The translations under genes and the position numbers were made by a program. A DNA stretch of 44,840 nucleotides from Nemertoderma westbladi (lineage: Eukaryota > Xenacoelomorpha > Nemertodermatida > Nemertodermatidae), in the NCBI GenBank assembly GCA_032718475.1, contig JAUCBJ010008097.1:1-44840 (forward strand). The letters are read 5' to 3'. This document shows positions 31,467 to 41,491 of this stretch, one piece after another (positions within the stretch are counted from its first letter, which is position 1; the number at the start of each line of letters is the position of its first letter). The notes beneath the pieces were generated by a model, which saw only the letters and a program-made list of their open reading frames with translations, was not told where the DNA came from and ran no database searches.

Positions 31467-31672
31467 GTCCAGCAACTTGTTGCTGGACTCCTCACACACA
31501 GAAACAAGTTTCTGAAACTTGTTTCTGCAACTTGTTGCTGGACTCCTCACACACAGAAACAAGTTTCGGAAACAAGTTGCAGCAACAAGTTTCTGTGTGT
31601 GAGGGGGTCCAGCAACTTGTTTCAGAAACAAGTTGCAGAAACAAGTTGCTCCGTGTGAGGGGGGCCTTACTG
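31467..31672. repeat. Cluster of inverted and direct repeats (cagcaacttgtttctg family)
   Basis: Contains the perfect palindrome GTCCAGCAACTTGTTGCTGGAC (31467-31488, 22 bp), two direct copies of a roughly 65-bp segment with ggactcctcacacacagaaa, and then the same words inverted (tttctgtgtgtgaggggg). Self-complementarity yields mirror ORFs on both strands (31440-31658 plus, 31431-31697 minus), which are artefacts. The edges ctcacaca and tgtgtgaggggg suggest remains of a TIR transposon. Confidence 0.75.
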
Positions 31673-32488
31673 CAATATTATACTTTATATTAGCCAATCA
31701 ACTGCGCTTGACAACTGTTGCTGTGTTATGGCTGACGTCACTCGTGCAGTTTTCTGAAACGGCCTGATTTTTCGATGTTGCTAATTTTGCGTTTTAAAAT
31801 TTCTATAACTCGGCAAATATTAATTTTTTTGAAGTAAAATTGCTCTGTGGGGTTTTTTGACATGCTCTTTCACATGAAACCAACGAAAACTCGAAAAAAA
31901 ATTTCCGAGTCGTCTACCCCATTGTACAAATCTGCGTTTTCCGGTGGCATGTACTGTAGAACATTTTCTTTTACAAAACTATAGCTAATATTACACAACA
32001 TTAAAAAAAAAAGTATAGCAAAAACTAGCAACTACAAAAAAAATTCCGGTCATGGGTACACATACTATAGTATGTAGTAGTGCCTTTCATTTTTATACAC
32101 GTTGTAAAACGATTCCATGCGTTTTAAATAGAATCCAAATTTTTTTTAAAAATGTTCTAGAACAAAAAATATTTGTTCCAGAACATAATATTTTTAAAAA
32201 AGAATAGTTGACATGTTCTGCAACATTTTCTATACAAATAGAAATAAGAACTAGCTACTATAAAATATTTATAGAAGGAAGTAGGATGTCGAGTAGGATG
32301 ACTAGTGTAACTAAACTAACCCGTGTCACCATAATTCTGCCTTTGTATAGCTGTTTTGGCTAGTGATTTATGTTCTGGTACATATTTCCGACTCGTTACA
32401 TGTTTAATTTTTGTGGTAGCTAGTGTTTTCAATGGTAGTTAATCTATTCATAAAAATGGTACAGCAGCTAGTGTTTATAAAAATACCA
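31673..32488. other. AT-rich intergenic sequence
   Basis: No gene found. Contains A-runs and a small inverted motif around 32155-32185 (gttctagaacaaa / tttgttccagaac). Confidence 0.4.
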
Positions 32489-33015
32489 ACAAATCGTATT
32501 ATTATTACGAATATCCATAGTAAATTTGGTTTATCTTTATTTATTTATCAGTGAAAAGAGCCTAGTATTGAAGAAAGTAAAATAACGCTATTTCTGCAAC
32601 AATAATTACTTAAATAAGATAATTAAAAAAATACAGTAGTTGCACAGACTCTGTCTTCCTTACCTTACATATATAATATAGCCACCGGGGCGCAAGCCGG
32701 GAATGAAATTGAAGGAGTATAGTTCTGTGGGGTCTATACTGGAAATGAGTTGTGTGACCTTCTTTTCTATTTTTCGTACTTGTTACAAGGAGGTCTCCTT
32801 GTTTTTTTTTTTTCATTTCCGAACTCATTGCCTCTAACATAAGGTAAGGAAGACCGAGTCTGTGCAACTACTGTATTTTTTTAATTATCTTATTTAAGTA
32901 ATTGTTGCAGAAATAGCGTTATTTTACTTTCTTCAATACTAGGCTCTTTTCACTGATAAATAAATAAAGATAAACCAAATTTACTATGGATATTCGTAAT
33001 AATAATACGATTTGT
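32489..33015. mobile_element. 527-bp foldback palindrome, about 175-bp arms
   Basis: The left arm 32489-32667 and right arm 32841-33015 are near-perfect reverse complements, from acaaatcgtattattattac at the left edge to a matching gtaataataatacgatttgt at the right. The 173-bp centre contains ccaccggggcgcaagccggg and a T13 run. Neither direct flanking repeats nor a coding sequence were found, so it could be a foldback/MITE or a recent inverted duplication. The 32610-32867 minus ORF is not a gene. Confidence 0.85.
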
Positions 33016-34042
33016 ACTAAAAAGCTTACCCGGTTGGGATCTACGATCCCGTCACACCACTCCCTAGCTTTGGTGCACCAAAAATGCCGAAGCACTAAGT
33101 CTTCAGGCTTCTATAATACTTTCAATTGATTCAGCGGTCCAGAAAACCTATAAATGTGCGTTGAAATCTGAAACTTTGGTTTATTTTCCGAATCTCGTAT
33201 TTTTCAATATTTGAAGTGCCACACCCTAATTATGCCACACCCTTTAATTACAGTGTGGGGGCCGAATCGACCCTCTGCCAGTGCAGCTAATGGTCTAAAC
33301 ACCCCAGTAGTGGTAATAGGGTTAACGTTTCGAAATCTGTTTAAAATCACTTCTGCCTTATCCTTCAGCAAATTAACCTAATATAATACTCGGCCTGCGG
33401 CCTCGGTAATTATACAGGTTAATTTGCTTCTGGAACGGCATCAGTGATTATTCAGTTTTATTCGCTTCAGGTTATTATTTCCGTATATTAACTCCAGAAC
33501 ATTGCAATATTGTATGTATATTAACTCTAGAACATTGCAATATTATATGTATATTAATATTAATGTCAATTTTTTAAATAACGTGCTACAGTAGGCCTAT
33601 ATTTCTATGTTTATGTTCTGGGCTTATAGTGTTTTTGTATTAAAATTGTAAAATGTAAAAAAAGTAAAATTCCATCTTCGGCGAATTAACATATCGCCTC
33701 AAAGTTAATTTATAAATTAAGGGAAGAAGCAGTTGACAGTGGCAAGTTATTATAACCAAAACAATAACAAAATTCGATAAAACAGGTTACGGTAGTAACG
33801 GTGCTATTTCGTACGGTACTAAATTCGTTTATTTTGTATTTTTCTTGTCGTTTCTAATTTTTCAAAATCACATCCGGTATTATATCGAATTTCGGGAATG
33901 ATTTCTTAAAATATATATTGTGATCTTATTGTATCCTGCGTACCTGATCTTAAGTATTCTTGGAATGTGGCATCTTTCTGAAATTGATTTATTTTACGAT
34001 TTATTAATTGTTTGAAATTGCATTTTTTTTAAATGAATATAC
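33016..34042. other. Intergenic sequence with a short tandem repeat
   Basis: Near 33487-33560 a roughly 38-bp segment (attaactc-agaacattgcaa) occurs twice in tandem. A small inverted motif (aaattaacct ... aggttaattt) brackets a ctcggcctgcggcctcgg palindrome around 33370-33426. No gene is supported. Confidence 0.5.
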
Positions 34043-34229
34043 TGTATGTATGTATGTATGTATGTATGTATGTATGTATGTATGTATGTATGTATGTATG
34101 TATGTATGTATGTATGTATGTATGTATGTATGTATGTATGTATGTATGTATGTATGTATGTATGTATGTATGTATGTATGTATGTATGTATGTATGTATG
34201 TATGTATGTATGTATGTATGTATGTATGT
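34043..34229. repeat. (TATG)n microsatellite, about 47 units
   Basis: An uninterrupted tetranucleotide array. All three forward frames encode Met-Tyr-Val-Cys runs, which explains the long ORFs there; none is a gene. Confidence 0.97.
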
Positions 34230-34400
34230 TTATGAACTCATTTAATTATGATGAAGCCTAATGAAGAATTAACAAAATGTTTTGTTTTTCTTTTTTTCTT
34301 TACGCCGAGCCCCCCTCCTCCTTCCCCTTTCTTCTCTTATATTTGTTCTTGTTGTTCTCTGATTATTTTTTCCCCCCAACCTTCGGTCTGTCTTACCCCT

Positions 34401-34640
34401 AGCCTCGTTCAGTTGGTAGAGCGTGGGACTTGGGATCTCTAGGTACCGTGTTCAATCCCCCATTCCGGTGAATGTTTTTGTTGTAAGTTTGGTAGCAAGC
34501 CATTCAAGGGGACAGTTCATGCGTCAGTTGTAGACGCGGACCTTTGCGCGATTCCGCGCTTGCTTATTACCGTTTTAAAATGCCGACTCCATGTTCTTAT
34601 ACTTATCGTTCGTTATCTTACTTATACTTACTCATCAGCC
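34401..34640 (+). mobile_element. tRNA-derived SINE, second family
   Basis: The head reads agcctcgttcagttggtaga with an A-box-like stretch, then gtgttcaatcccc (34448-34460) as B box. The body continues to a short TACTTA-rich tail near 34610-34640. It is distinct from the family at 8020. The 3' boundary is approximate. Confidence 0.65.
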
Positions 34641-34650
34641 TCACAAATTA

Positions 34651-35116
34651 AAGCTTCTATTGCATGTGTTAGATGTTGCCATGGGAATCTTAACCACTGA
34701 AAGGGCAGTATATTAGTTTTACTGCGGGTACAGCGGCCTCGATATCACTGGACTGTGACAGAGAGTAGCAGAACACCTGCCTCCATTGTTGAAATGTAGC
34801 ACCATGGAAACTACTAAAATATTATTAATAATATATCTTATACCAAGGCATCTTAATAAGTTAAGGTGGCCTTGATTTCGAGTTGGGCTTTGGTTGATTA
34901 GCTATTGTATATAGTGTTGATGGCGGTAATTAGTTGTTGCCACAGTGACTTATAAGGTCGCTGTGGCAACTGTGGCTATTGACGATTTCTGCAGGTGGAT
35001 TTCGCATCGTGGTTGAATGCATTCGTTGCAGATGTTAAATTTATATTGGCTGTTCAGAACTACTGCATTTATTACCACAAGAACAACCGTTAGTTATCTG
35101 GAGTTGAATAAAGGTG
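34651..35116 (-). repeat. Dispersed repeat R, antisense copy
   Basis: The reverse complement matches 10785-11242 and 29791-30248 along its whole length with moderate divergence. It begins aagcttctattg and ends gttgaataaaggtg in plus orientation, and includes the gttgccacag hairpin at 34936-34970. It lies outside unit X, so the repeat moved independently. Confidence 0.88.
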
Positions 35117-35378
35117 CTCATTATTAGAGCCTTTTTTCATTATAATCGCGCACAAGAGCGCAAACCAGTTGTACTGACATTTATTATCATTAGATTAAAA
35201 TTGGGTAAAATTTAAATATGAACAGACATGCGTTATGGGAACACAATACTATATTATATATCAACTATCAACAATAGTATCCTATACAATACAACTGACT
35301 GACACACTAAAATTGTACGACATGAATAATGTCGATGGAAACTGAAAGTAAGTATAATACGACTTCCATTCAGTAAGA

Positions 35379-35387
35379 GTTGTACAG
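35379..35387. repeat. 9-bp target-site duplication, left
   Basis: GTTGTACAG directly outside the left TIR; an identical copy is at 39499-39507 outside the right TIR. Confidence 0.85.
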
Positions 35388-35520
35388 GCGCAGTGGCGGT
35401 ACGGCTAATGTCGCGTTACGGAAAGTCGCGTTACGGCTAATTTACAGAGTAGCCGTAACGCGACTTTGAAAGTCGCGGTACGGCTACTCAAAAAGTCGCG
35501 TTACGGCTAATCTATTGTCT
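35388..35520. repeat. Left TIR with CpG-rich subrepeats
   Basis: Contains at least four copies, in direct and inverted order, of a tcgcgttacggctaat-type word. It pairs with 39358-39498. The subrepeats make each TIR itself partly self-complementary. Confidence 0.88.
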
Positions 35521-35521
35521 C

Positions 35522-36371
35522 TGTTCTACATAGGAAATCATTATCAATATTATTCTATGGTGTTTACGTACAGATGAGAAAGGTTCGAAAAGTTTAATTT
35601 AATAATGTTTTACAGCATGGGAGTATCCGGGGGGGGGGGGGGGGGGGGGATTTTAACTAAAAAACTTAATTTATTAATTATTGTATTATTTTTGTTGTAT
35701 TGAGTACCATAGTACACACAACCATAGGTATTTTGGTCGAAAGTATATCAGTATATTGCCGAAATATTGCACTTTGAATTTATCATTATATTAATCAAAT
35801 CAAAAATATCTAAAACTAAAGCTTTTGAATTAGCCAGTCATGCCCCGCGTATGGCATTTGGTTCGGTGGTGGGGTGGTTTGGAATGGTTCGGATCGGCCG
35901 CAAAGGTGTGGTTCACTACACCAACATGCCAGTCGGGATCTCCACCCCCTCCCAATGCAGCTGGACGGACCTTCAACTGGTTTCAACGGCCATTGCCTGC
36001 TTGTCAGTCCCCAAACAGAACGCCATATGGTCTATGTAGCGAGCCAGGCGTTGGTTAACAACATTGATATGAAGTAATGGAATATGTTCCACAAAACTAT
36101 TCATTGCTTCTTTGGCTGCTATTATTGGCTGTAATCCGTGTGCTTGAGGCTGTGACTAAGAATACCATAGAATACAATATTATATTAAAATATTGAATGT
36201 GAGGTTGTCGAAGAACATACAGTTTATGAAAGATAGTAAAATTCCCCCCCCCCCCCCCCACCCCCCCGGAGACTCCCATGCTGTAAAACATTATTACATT
36301 ACATTTTTCGGACCTCACCTGTACGTAAACACCATAGAATAATATTGATAAGGATTCCCTATGTAAAACTG
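35522..36371. repeat. Inner inverted repeat with poly-G/poly-C ends
   Basis: The arms 35522-35649 and 36244-36371 are reverse complements of about 128 bp (ttatcaatattattctatgg, acagcatgggagt) ending in a G21 run (35629-35649) and a C16-A-C7 run (36244-36267). The left arm abuts the outer TIR. The 594-bp spacer has three overlapping frames (35767-36039, 35840-36058, 35874-36077) with higher GC than its surroundings; I recognise no protein in them. Confidence 0.85.
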
Positions 36372-37071
36372 TTCGCGCTTTTAAGACCTTTGGCAGTTTA
36401 ACCCGCCAAATCTATATGTCTTCTAGGTTATAAATCGACTTTAGCCCATGACAAGTATTTGATACAAATAAATCCAACATTAGCCGAAGCCAGTCTATGC
36501 GCGACCATTCACCCGCTGGATATACCCGGGAGACTGGATTCGGATGCTTTAATTTGATTGCGGTGCAGGCCTACCGTACTATTCGATTGATCGTTAATAT
36601 ATAATCTCTGACAAATATTATTCACTTTCGGGAAATATTAGCAGTTCCTTTAGGACGTGGCGCTCTATCCATATAAACAGAGCTATGACTTACACTATAC
36701 ACAACGGGATGGCTTATAGATCACAAAAGGTGCATTCTTTAGGAAATGCTTTGTTACTCGGTCAAGCACATACAGACTATTGCACACCACTGCACACTGA
36801 ATTGCCGATATTCACTGATTTTAATCATGTATAAAGAGAACAGCAACCGACATTTGTAGGGCCTATTAAGTAGCATTGAATTCACTACAAACCACGATAA
36901 TGTATGTCGCAATTGCTATATGTAACCGGTCTCTCTAACCTTAGTTATAGAATTATATTCCCTAAATGCCGTGGATTTTCAAAATTTTATTTTATTCGAA
37001 TTAACTTTGTAAAGATTGCTTTGAGTTATCATTCGTATTTGTTCTATCATTGGTACGCCTATTGGTCAAGT
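36372..37071. other. Interior of the TIR element, unassigned
   Basis: AT-rich sequence without a gene or repeat that I can identify. Confidence 0.4.
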
Positions 37072-37148
37072 GGTTCAGTAGCTCAGTCGGTAGAGCGTTG
37101 GAAATTATATGTGTAGTAGGTATTGAGTTCGAATCCTAGTAAGTGCGA
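37072..37148 (+). other. tRNA-like sequence (SINE head or tRNA pseudogene)
   Basis: tagctcagtcggtagagcgt (A box) at about 37079-37098 and gagttcgaatcc (B box) at 37125-37136 have the normal tRNA spacing. The acceptor ends do not pair well and the T stem has mismatches, so a functional tRNA is unlikely. Confidence 0.5.
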
Positions 37149-39357
37149 ATTATTTTTTGTACAGAATTTCAACTCATTTAAATTGACCGCTACAAATTAA
37201 TTGCATTTGTCTGTACCAATGAGACTGTAGTTATTTGATTGTAACCAATGTCGTGCAAGTTATATATTAGCTGGACCAATAGCTATCTTTAAAACCTTGT
37301 TAGAACCTATAGAACAATCGAGAATTTTCTCGATTGATTGCAGCACAAATTTGGTATATAAAGGTGCGATTTGTTCATTAGTTATCTCTCTCATTACACA
37401 TCTATACTTCTCAGATTATCTTATCTTATCAATATTCTGTCGTGCTTAGTTTATTTCAGATTACATTGTATTATAATTATATCTTCTGTAATAAAGTCAG
37501 AATTATCGCTAATCTGCTTTTTCTATCTGTTTTACCATGATTCACTACGGTGAACCCAGCTAAGGGACAGGATGGCCGGCTAGAGATCGGGCCGCAGCAA
37601 TGAACGGGAACATCACGGGAATGTAGACAAGAGACAACCCGCAATACCATCTTGAGTTATTCGCCCATCGCCTGAAAGGTTAGACAGCGTTCGACGCCTC
37701 GCTACCTAAGTATAAGACCAAAAGATCAAAAGGTAGAAGTAGTGACACGCTGTGAGCCTAAAATTACATCTTAGGGACTGTACTGTCTTGATTCAGGAAA
37801 ACCACAGTAGACCTTCATATTCCTACGGGAGGGGAGAGAGAGCAGGCAGATACTAGTACGCAGATAGGACGTAGGCACACCGGTACGAAGCATACAAATT
37901 GGTAGGGTGCAGCAAAACTGTACGCCTAACTCTTGCTAAGTACGGGTGCGTCTGTGACTATTTGTAGTACGACGGTGTCCATTGCATTAGAACTTGTAGG
38001 CTAGGAGGGTTGCTGTGTTTTCACCTGAATTGGGATTGTACCGTTCAGGCGGTAGGGCAGTTTACAACTAGGCGCAAATAAATTGAGGCTATTAGGGATA
38101 TACTAACATCTACCGTGTCCCCGCCAACGCCCTGATAGGAAGTTACCCGGACTACCTGGGTGACTAAAATTCTAGATAGGACGCCAGGATAGCTATTAGT
38201 AACTGTACGCCTACTGTAGTAAACTAACACATCTCTTCTTAGTATTAGGGACCTGGTACCTAAAATTGCCGAATTCTGGGCGTAGCATTAACCCTATGCC
38301 TGAATTTGAGTCCTGGAAATACGCAAGAGGGGAAGGAACCTTATCATTCGTGAGTATTGGACCTACAAGTTATAAAATTAGAATATTCGTAAAATGCACA
38401 CCGTACCCAGTAATTATATATGTGAAGGAGCAAAACTGTTTTTGACCGTTCAGAATTAACACACGCGCGTTAGAAATTATTTACACCTCAAAATATATAA
38501 AATTAACTTTCGTCCTTACTGTGTTTTGCCCGCTAGTTAGACATCTCCAAATCTCTGCCTCTGTACCTAGCTAGCGTCCCTTCGCCCAACCATATAAATC
38601 ACACCGCGGCAAAGTATACGAGCCCCTTAGTCCGTCAGTGAGTCAGCCTGATTTTAGGATTCGCTGCGCGGGATTTTGTTTTATCGAAGTTTTGTCTGCT
38701 CGTAGACTGTTTTCTGCCTCACCGGTTATAAGAGATCGATACTGCAATATATTCGCTTACTTAGAGTTTACTGTTTTGGTGAGAAGGTCGGATTTATGAT
38801 TTGATTCACAAACTTTACAGTAGGATATTGCAGGTATTGTTACCGTCTCTTCCATTTATTAGTGTATCAAGAAGATTGGGGTTTCTGATCGTTTATCAAT
38901 ATTCTCCAAATAACAATATGCAAACGAATGATACATTTAATAACAAACCGTAAATAGCAGTAAATAATGCGGTGAAAAGCAGTTTGAGTTTACAGCACGT
39001 AGCATGCAGTACCGTGCCAGACCAGGTAGGTAGTGTGCCAAGTTAACCAAGATAACAGTTTTGTGATCTTATAATTAAAGACGTTCTAATGTTGGAAAAT
39101 TCAGAAACATTCCACAGCCGATGATGTTCTAAGCTGGGAAAAACGTCATTACTGAATCATGTTATTCGTGGTATACATTTTACACACAAAGAGGTAATCT
39201 ATCACTGTGATTGGTCAACTGTTGTTCTGATTGGTTGATCGAACGGAACAAAGAGGCCACTAGAAGCAACAGTTTAGAGGATTTGAGCGAATGGGGGAAA
39301 ACTGGATTACGAATGGAAAAGGCCAGTTATATCCCCCAAAAGCTTTTACAAAAACCA
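37149..39357. other. Interior of the TIR element with LTR-like signals
   Basis: TATATAAA at 37355-37362 and AATAAA at 37490-37495 lie about 130 bp apart, followed by ggtgaacccagc near 37551, an arrangement like an LTR with primer site. No paired LTR or gag/pol frame is present. Further right, catataaatcacacc (about 38591) precedes a tccgtcagt initiator-like word. No ORF of substance occurs between 37550 and 39357. Confidence 0.35.
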
Positions 39358-39498
39358 AGACAATAGATTAGCCGTAACGCGACCATTAGCCGTAACGCGA
39401 CTTTTAGACTAGCCATACCGCGACTTTCAAAGTTGCGTTACGGCTAATCTCTCAAAAAATTAGCCGTAACGCGACATTAGCCGTAACGCGACGACACC
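39358..39498. repeat. Right TIR of the 4.1-kb element
   Basis: The reverse complement of 35388-35520 with some substitutions and small indels. It carries four or five tagccgtaacgcgac words and ends ccgtaacgcgacgacacc. Confidence 0.88.
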
Positions 39499-39507
39499 GT
39501 TGTACAG
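39499..39507. repeat. 9-bp target-site duplication, right
   Basis: GTTGTACAG, identical to 35379-35387. Confidence 0.85.
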
Positions 39508-40245
39508 TATATACGTAGAAGTTCATCAAGTAGCAATCGCAAAAAATCTTCACAAATCAACCCATCCAAGTATTTAAGTATCCATTAAATTAACCCATTA
39601 AATATTAATTAAAACATTTACAAACCACGGTTCACAAAGTAGCGCTCTAATCCCATGGGAGTAAAATTATGCAAAAATATTAACAATATATAGCTTTAAA
39701 ACGATGAGGATAACGAGGCAGGCAACGGTGGACCAGCATAGCAGGATAATCATGAAATTTTAATAAAGGTTCTGTTTAGTGTACGGGATGGACATTGAAC
39801 ACTCCTGGTTAAGTATCTCAATTATATAATTCCAAAGTAGTCAAGGATGTACCTATGTCTTGTCTATTTGTATATGTGGAGGTCATGAGTGAACGAAGGG
39901 CAGGTAGTGGGTTCGCCATTGTTGCATTGCGGAATACCAATGTGAGCCTTACCCTGGTTGTGGGGCGAGCGACGAAAGCAAGCGAGCTTAGCATACAGGT
40001 ACCACTAACTCAATCGGTGTGTCGGTTGTTATGTCGTTCTGTTGTTTTGTTGTGTTCAATTTAAACAATTTCAGCCAAATCTCGATTAAATCTAACCAAA
40101 CTTGGTACACATGTAGTCTGACAAAAGTTTAGAAGTTTTCCAAGTTGAATAATTAGCCTTTTTGTGAAATTGGTCTTCAGCACCTGTGTAACTGTCTTGC
40201 AGTTATAATAAATTAATCTATCAAAAATTATTAGGAGTAGTAGGG
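39508..40245. other. Intergenic sequence without a supported gene
   Basis: A 69-codon frame at 39855-40064 and an antisense frame at 40061-40339 show no domain; the latter overlaps the MITE. Nothing else is recognised. Confidence 0.4.
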
Positions 40246-40553
40246 TCTTGGCCGGCTCTGCGACAGTTGGACCCCACTGACACCCATTGGGTGTCATATG
40301 ACACCCAATTATCACCCTATGGGTGTCATTGGGTGTCATTGGCGCCAGACTGTCTGGGTGACACCTCCCAATTAGGCTAATTAGACCCTAATTGACAGGT
40401 GTCATCAATTAATTAGTACAATTAAACCCTAACAGGTGTCATATGACTCCTAATTAGGGTTTAATTGATTATCCTAATTAATCAGACTGATTAGCGCCCT
40501 GACACACAATGGGTCAATCAGTGTTGTCCAACTGTCGCAGAGCCGGCTCAAGA
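40246..40553. mobile_element. 308-bp MITE with 22-bp perfect TIR core
   Basis: Left ggccggctctgcgacagttg and right caactgtcgcagagccggct are perfect inverted partners over 22 bp, extended to tcttg/caaga with one base difference. The flanks are ggg on both sides, a possible 3-bp duplication of low information content. The interior is packed with tgacaccc, gggtgtca and cctaatta words in both orientations, so most of the element is self-complementary. There is no coding capacity. Confidence 0.8.
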
Positions 40554-40747
40554 GGGTGTCATAAGTGACACCGCAGCTCTTTTATTCATTAATACTCTAT
40601 TTATTTATATTTAATTTTAATTAATTACTTTGCATTTTATTTTATTCGTATTTAATTCTAAATTAATTATTCATTTGTACTTTATGGGTATACAGCTCCC
40701 TTACTGGTAACTAATTACTCTTATCTATATCCAGACAGCTTTATCGT

Positions 40748-40768
40748 TGACCTTTGACCTTTGACCCC
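40748..40768 (-). promoter_or_regulatory. Triple nuclear-receptor half-site (DR1-type)
   Basis: TGACCTTTGACCTTTGACCC on the plus strand gives three AGGTCA-like half-sites on the minus strand, each spaced by one base. DR1 is the binding layout of RXR/HNF4-class receptors. It lies about 740 bp upstream of the orphan gene's start. It could be chance. Confidence 0.35.
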
Positions 40769-40879
40769 CCAATTAGCTTTAACCAAGCAACAGCATATTA
40801 ATGATAGTTGTATCCAAGCGCCCCTGCCCCCCACCCCGTGACAGCTCTGATTACTAATTACTCTTACATATATCCAACC

Positions 40880-40970
40880 GCCTGCAGTTCCATAGTCTGC
40901 CGCTAGAGGGCGTATTATCTGAAAATTAACATCTTCTCTAACTTTGTTATTTTCAATTTAACTATTTATT
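40880..40970 (+). repeat. Isolated monomer of the Helitron 146-bp repeat
   Basis: ctgccgctagagggcg, then gaaaattaacatcttctcta and actttgttatttt, match the Helitron monomers with modest divergence. A single partial copy exists outside any Helitron. Confidence 0.8.
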
Positions 40971-41298
40971 TGTACCTAATTTTAATTAATTATTTGTATT
41001 CTATTTGACTTTATTTATTCATTTGTACTTTATTTTAAATTAATTAATTGTATTACTTTTATTTTATATATTGATTTCTATTTTTAGATTAATTTGGTTT
41101 TATATTACCAATGAGATCACTATGACATAATGTCTATTTTTAGCTCTATGGTTTATAGATCCCTTATCGTTAACTTTATAATCTTTCCTCTCGCGGCCCC
41201 TTTGTCTTCGTTATTCAATGGCGCCATTCTGTCTACCATTGAATAACATTGGGCAATCATTATCTCGCCTGATGTGACGTCATCAAAGCTGCTCTCTG

Positions 41299-41400
41299 AT
41301 TGGTTTAATTATACAGTCTTTTCTCCCTCCTGTTCCCTGATTGGCTAACCCATTCTAGCCCCCTCTATAATAGCCCCCGTTCACCACATTCCCAATCATT
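41299..41400 (+). promoter_or_regulatory. Promoter of the orphan gene (two CCAAT boxes and TATA)
   Basis: Two inverted CCAAT boxes (attgg at 41299-41303 and 41340-41344) precede TATAATA at 41366-41372; the expected start is about 25-30 bp further, near cccaatcattgtctc (about 41391-41405). The order and spacing are those of a Pol II core promoter with NF-Y-type sites. The 5' UTR would be about 90-100 nt without an intron. Confidence 0.55.
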
Positions 41401-41491
41401 GTCTCTTTGTTTTCCTGAAAAGTTTTAATTATTTTCGTAAAAGTATTTATTTATTTTTATTTCCTAAACGAGTTACCGGTACACAATCACG

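Larger units (their letters stand above)
35388..39498. mobile_element. 4.1-kb TIR element, Mutator- or Foldback-like, 9-bp TSD
   Basis: Terminal inverted repeats of about 135-140 bp (35388-35520 and 39358-39498) are built from repeats of the word gtcgcgttacggctaat in both orientations. The element is flanked by perfect 9-bp duplications, the length typical of Mutator-like elements. Repetitive long TIRs also recall Foldback elements. Inside are a second inverted repeat (35522-36371), a tRNA-like sequence and an LTR-like segment, but no transposase frame, so it is non-autonomous. Confidence 0.85.
40554..41290. other. Upstream region of the orphan gene, AT-rich
   Basis: Runs of aattaatta-type sequence. 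It holds a tandem TGACCTT motif (40748-40768) and an isolated 146-bp-family monomer (40880-40970). No gene. Confidence 0.5.

Noticed and set aside
31431-31697. Mirror ORFs on both strands with CNLFL and TSCCW patterns
   Set aside because: An inverted-repeat cluster makes matching open frames on both strands; no independent coding evidence.
34008-34261. Three overlapping ORFs of 70-75 codons with Met-Tyr-Val-Cys repeats
   Set aside because: They are all produced by the (TATG)n microsatellite; a four-base repeat gives the same peptide in every frame.
34651-35116. Solo LTR starting TGTTGCCATGGG and containing AATAAA
   Set aside because: Similarity between copies extends beyond the TGTTGCC point to aagcttctattg, so TG is not the element border. 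No 4-6-bp duplication was found.
35767-36077. Captured host-gene exon in the spacer of the inner inverted repeat
   Set aside because: Three frames stay open because the segment is GC-richer. None has a recognisable motif or splice signals, so I could not support a gene.
37072-37148. Functional tRNA gene
   Set aside because: A and B boxes are present, but the acceptor ends do not pair and the T stem has mismatches. A SINE head or pseudogene fits better.
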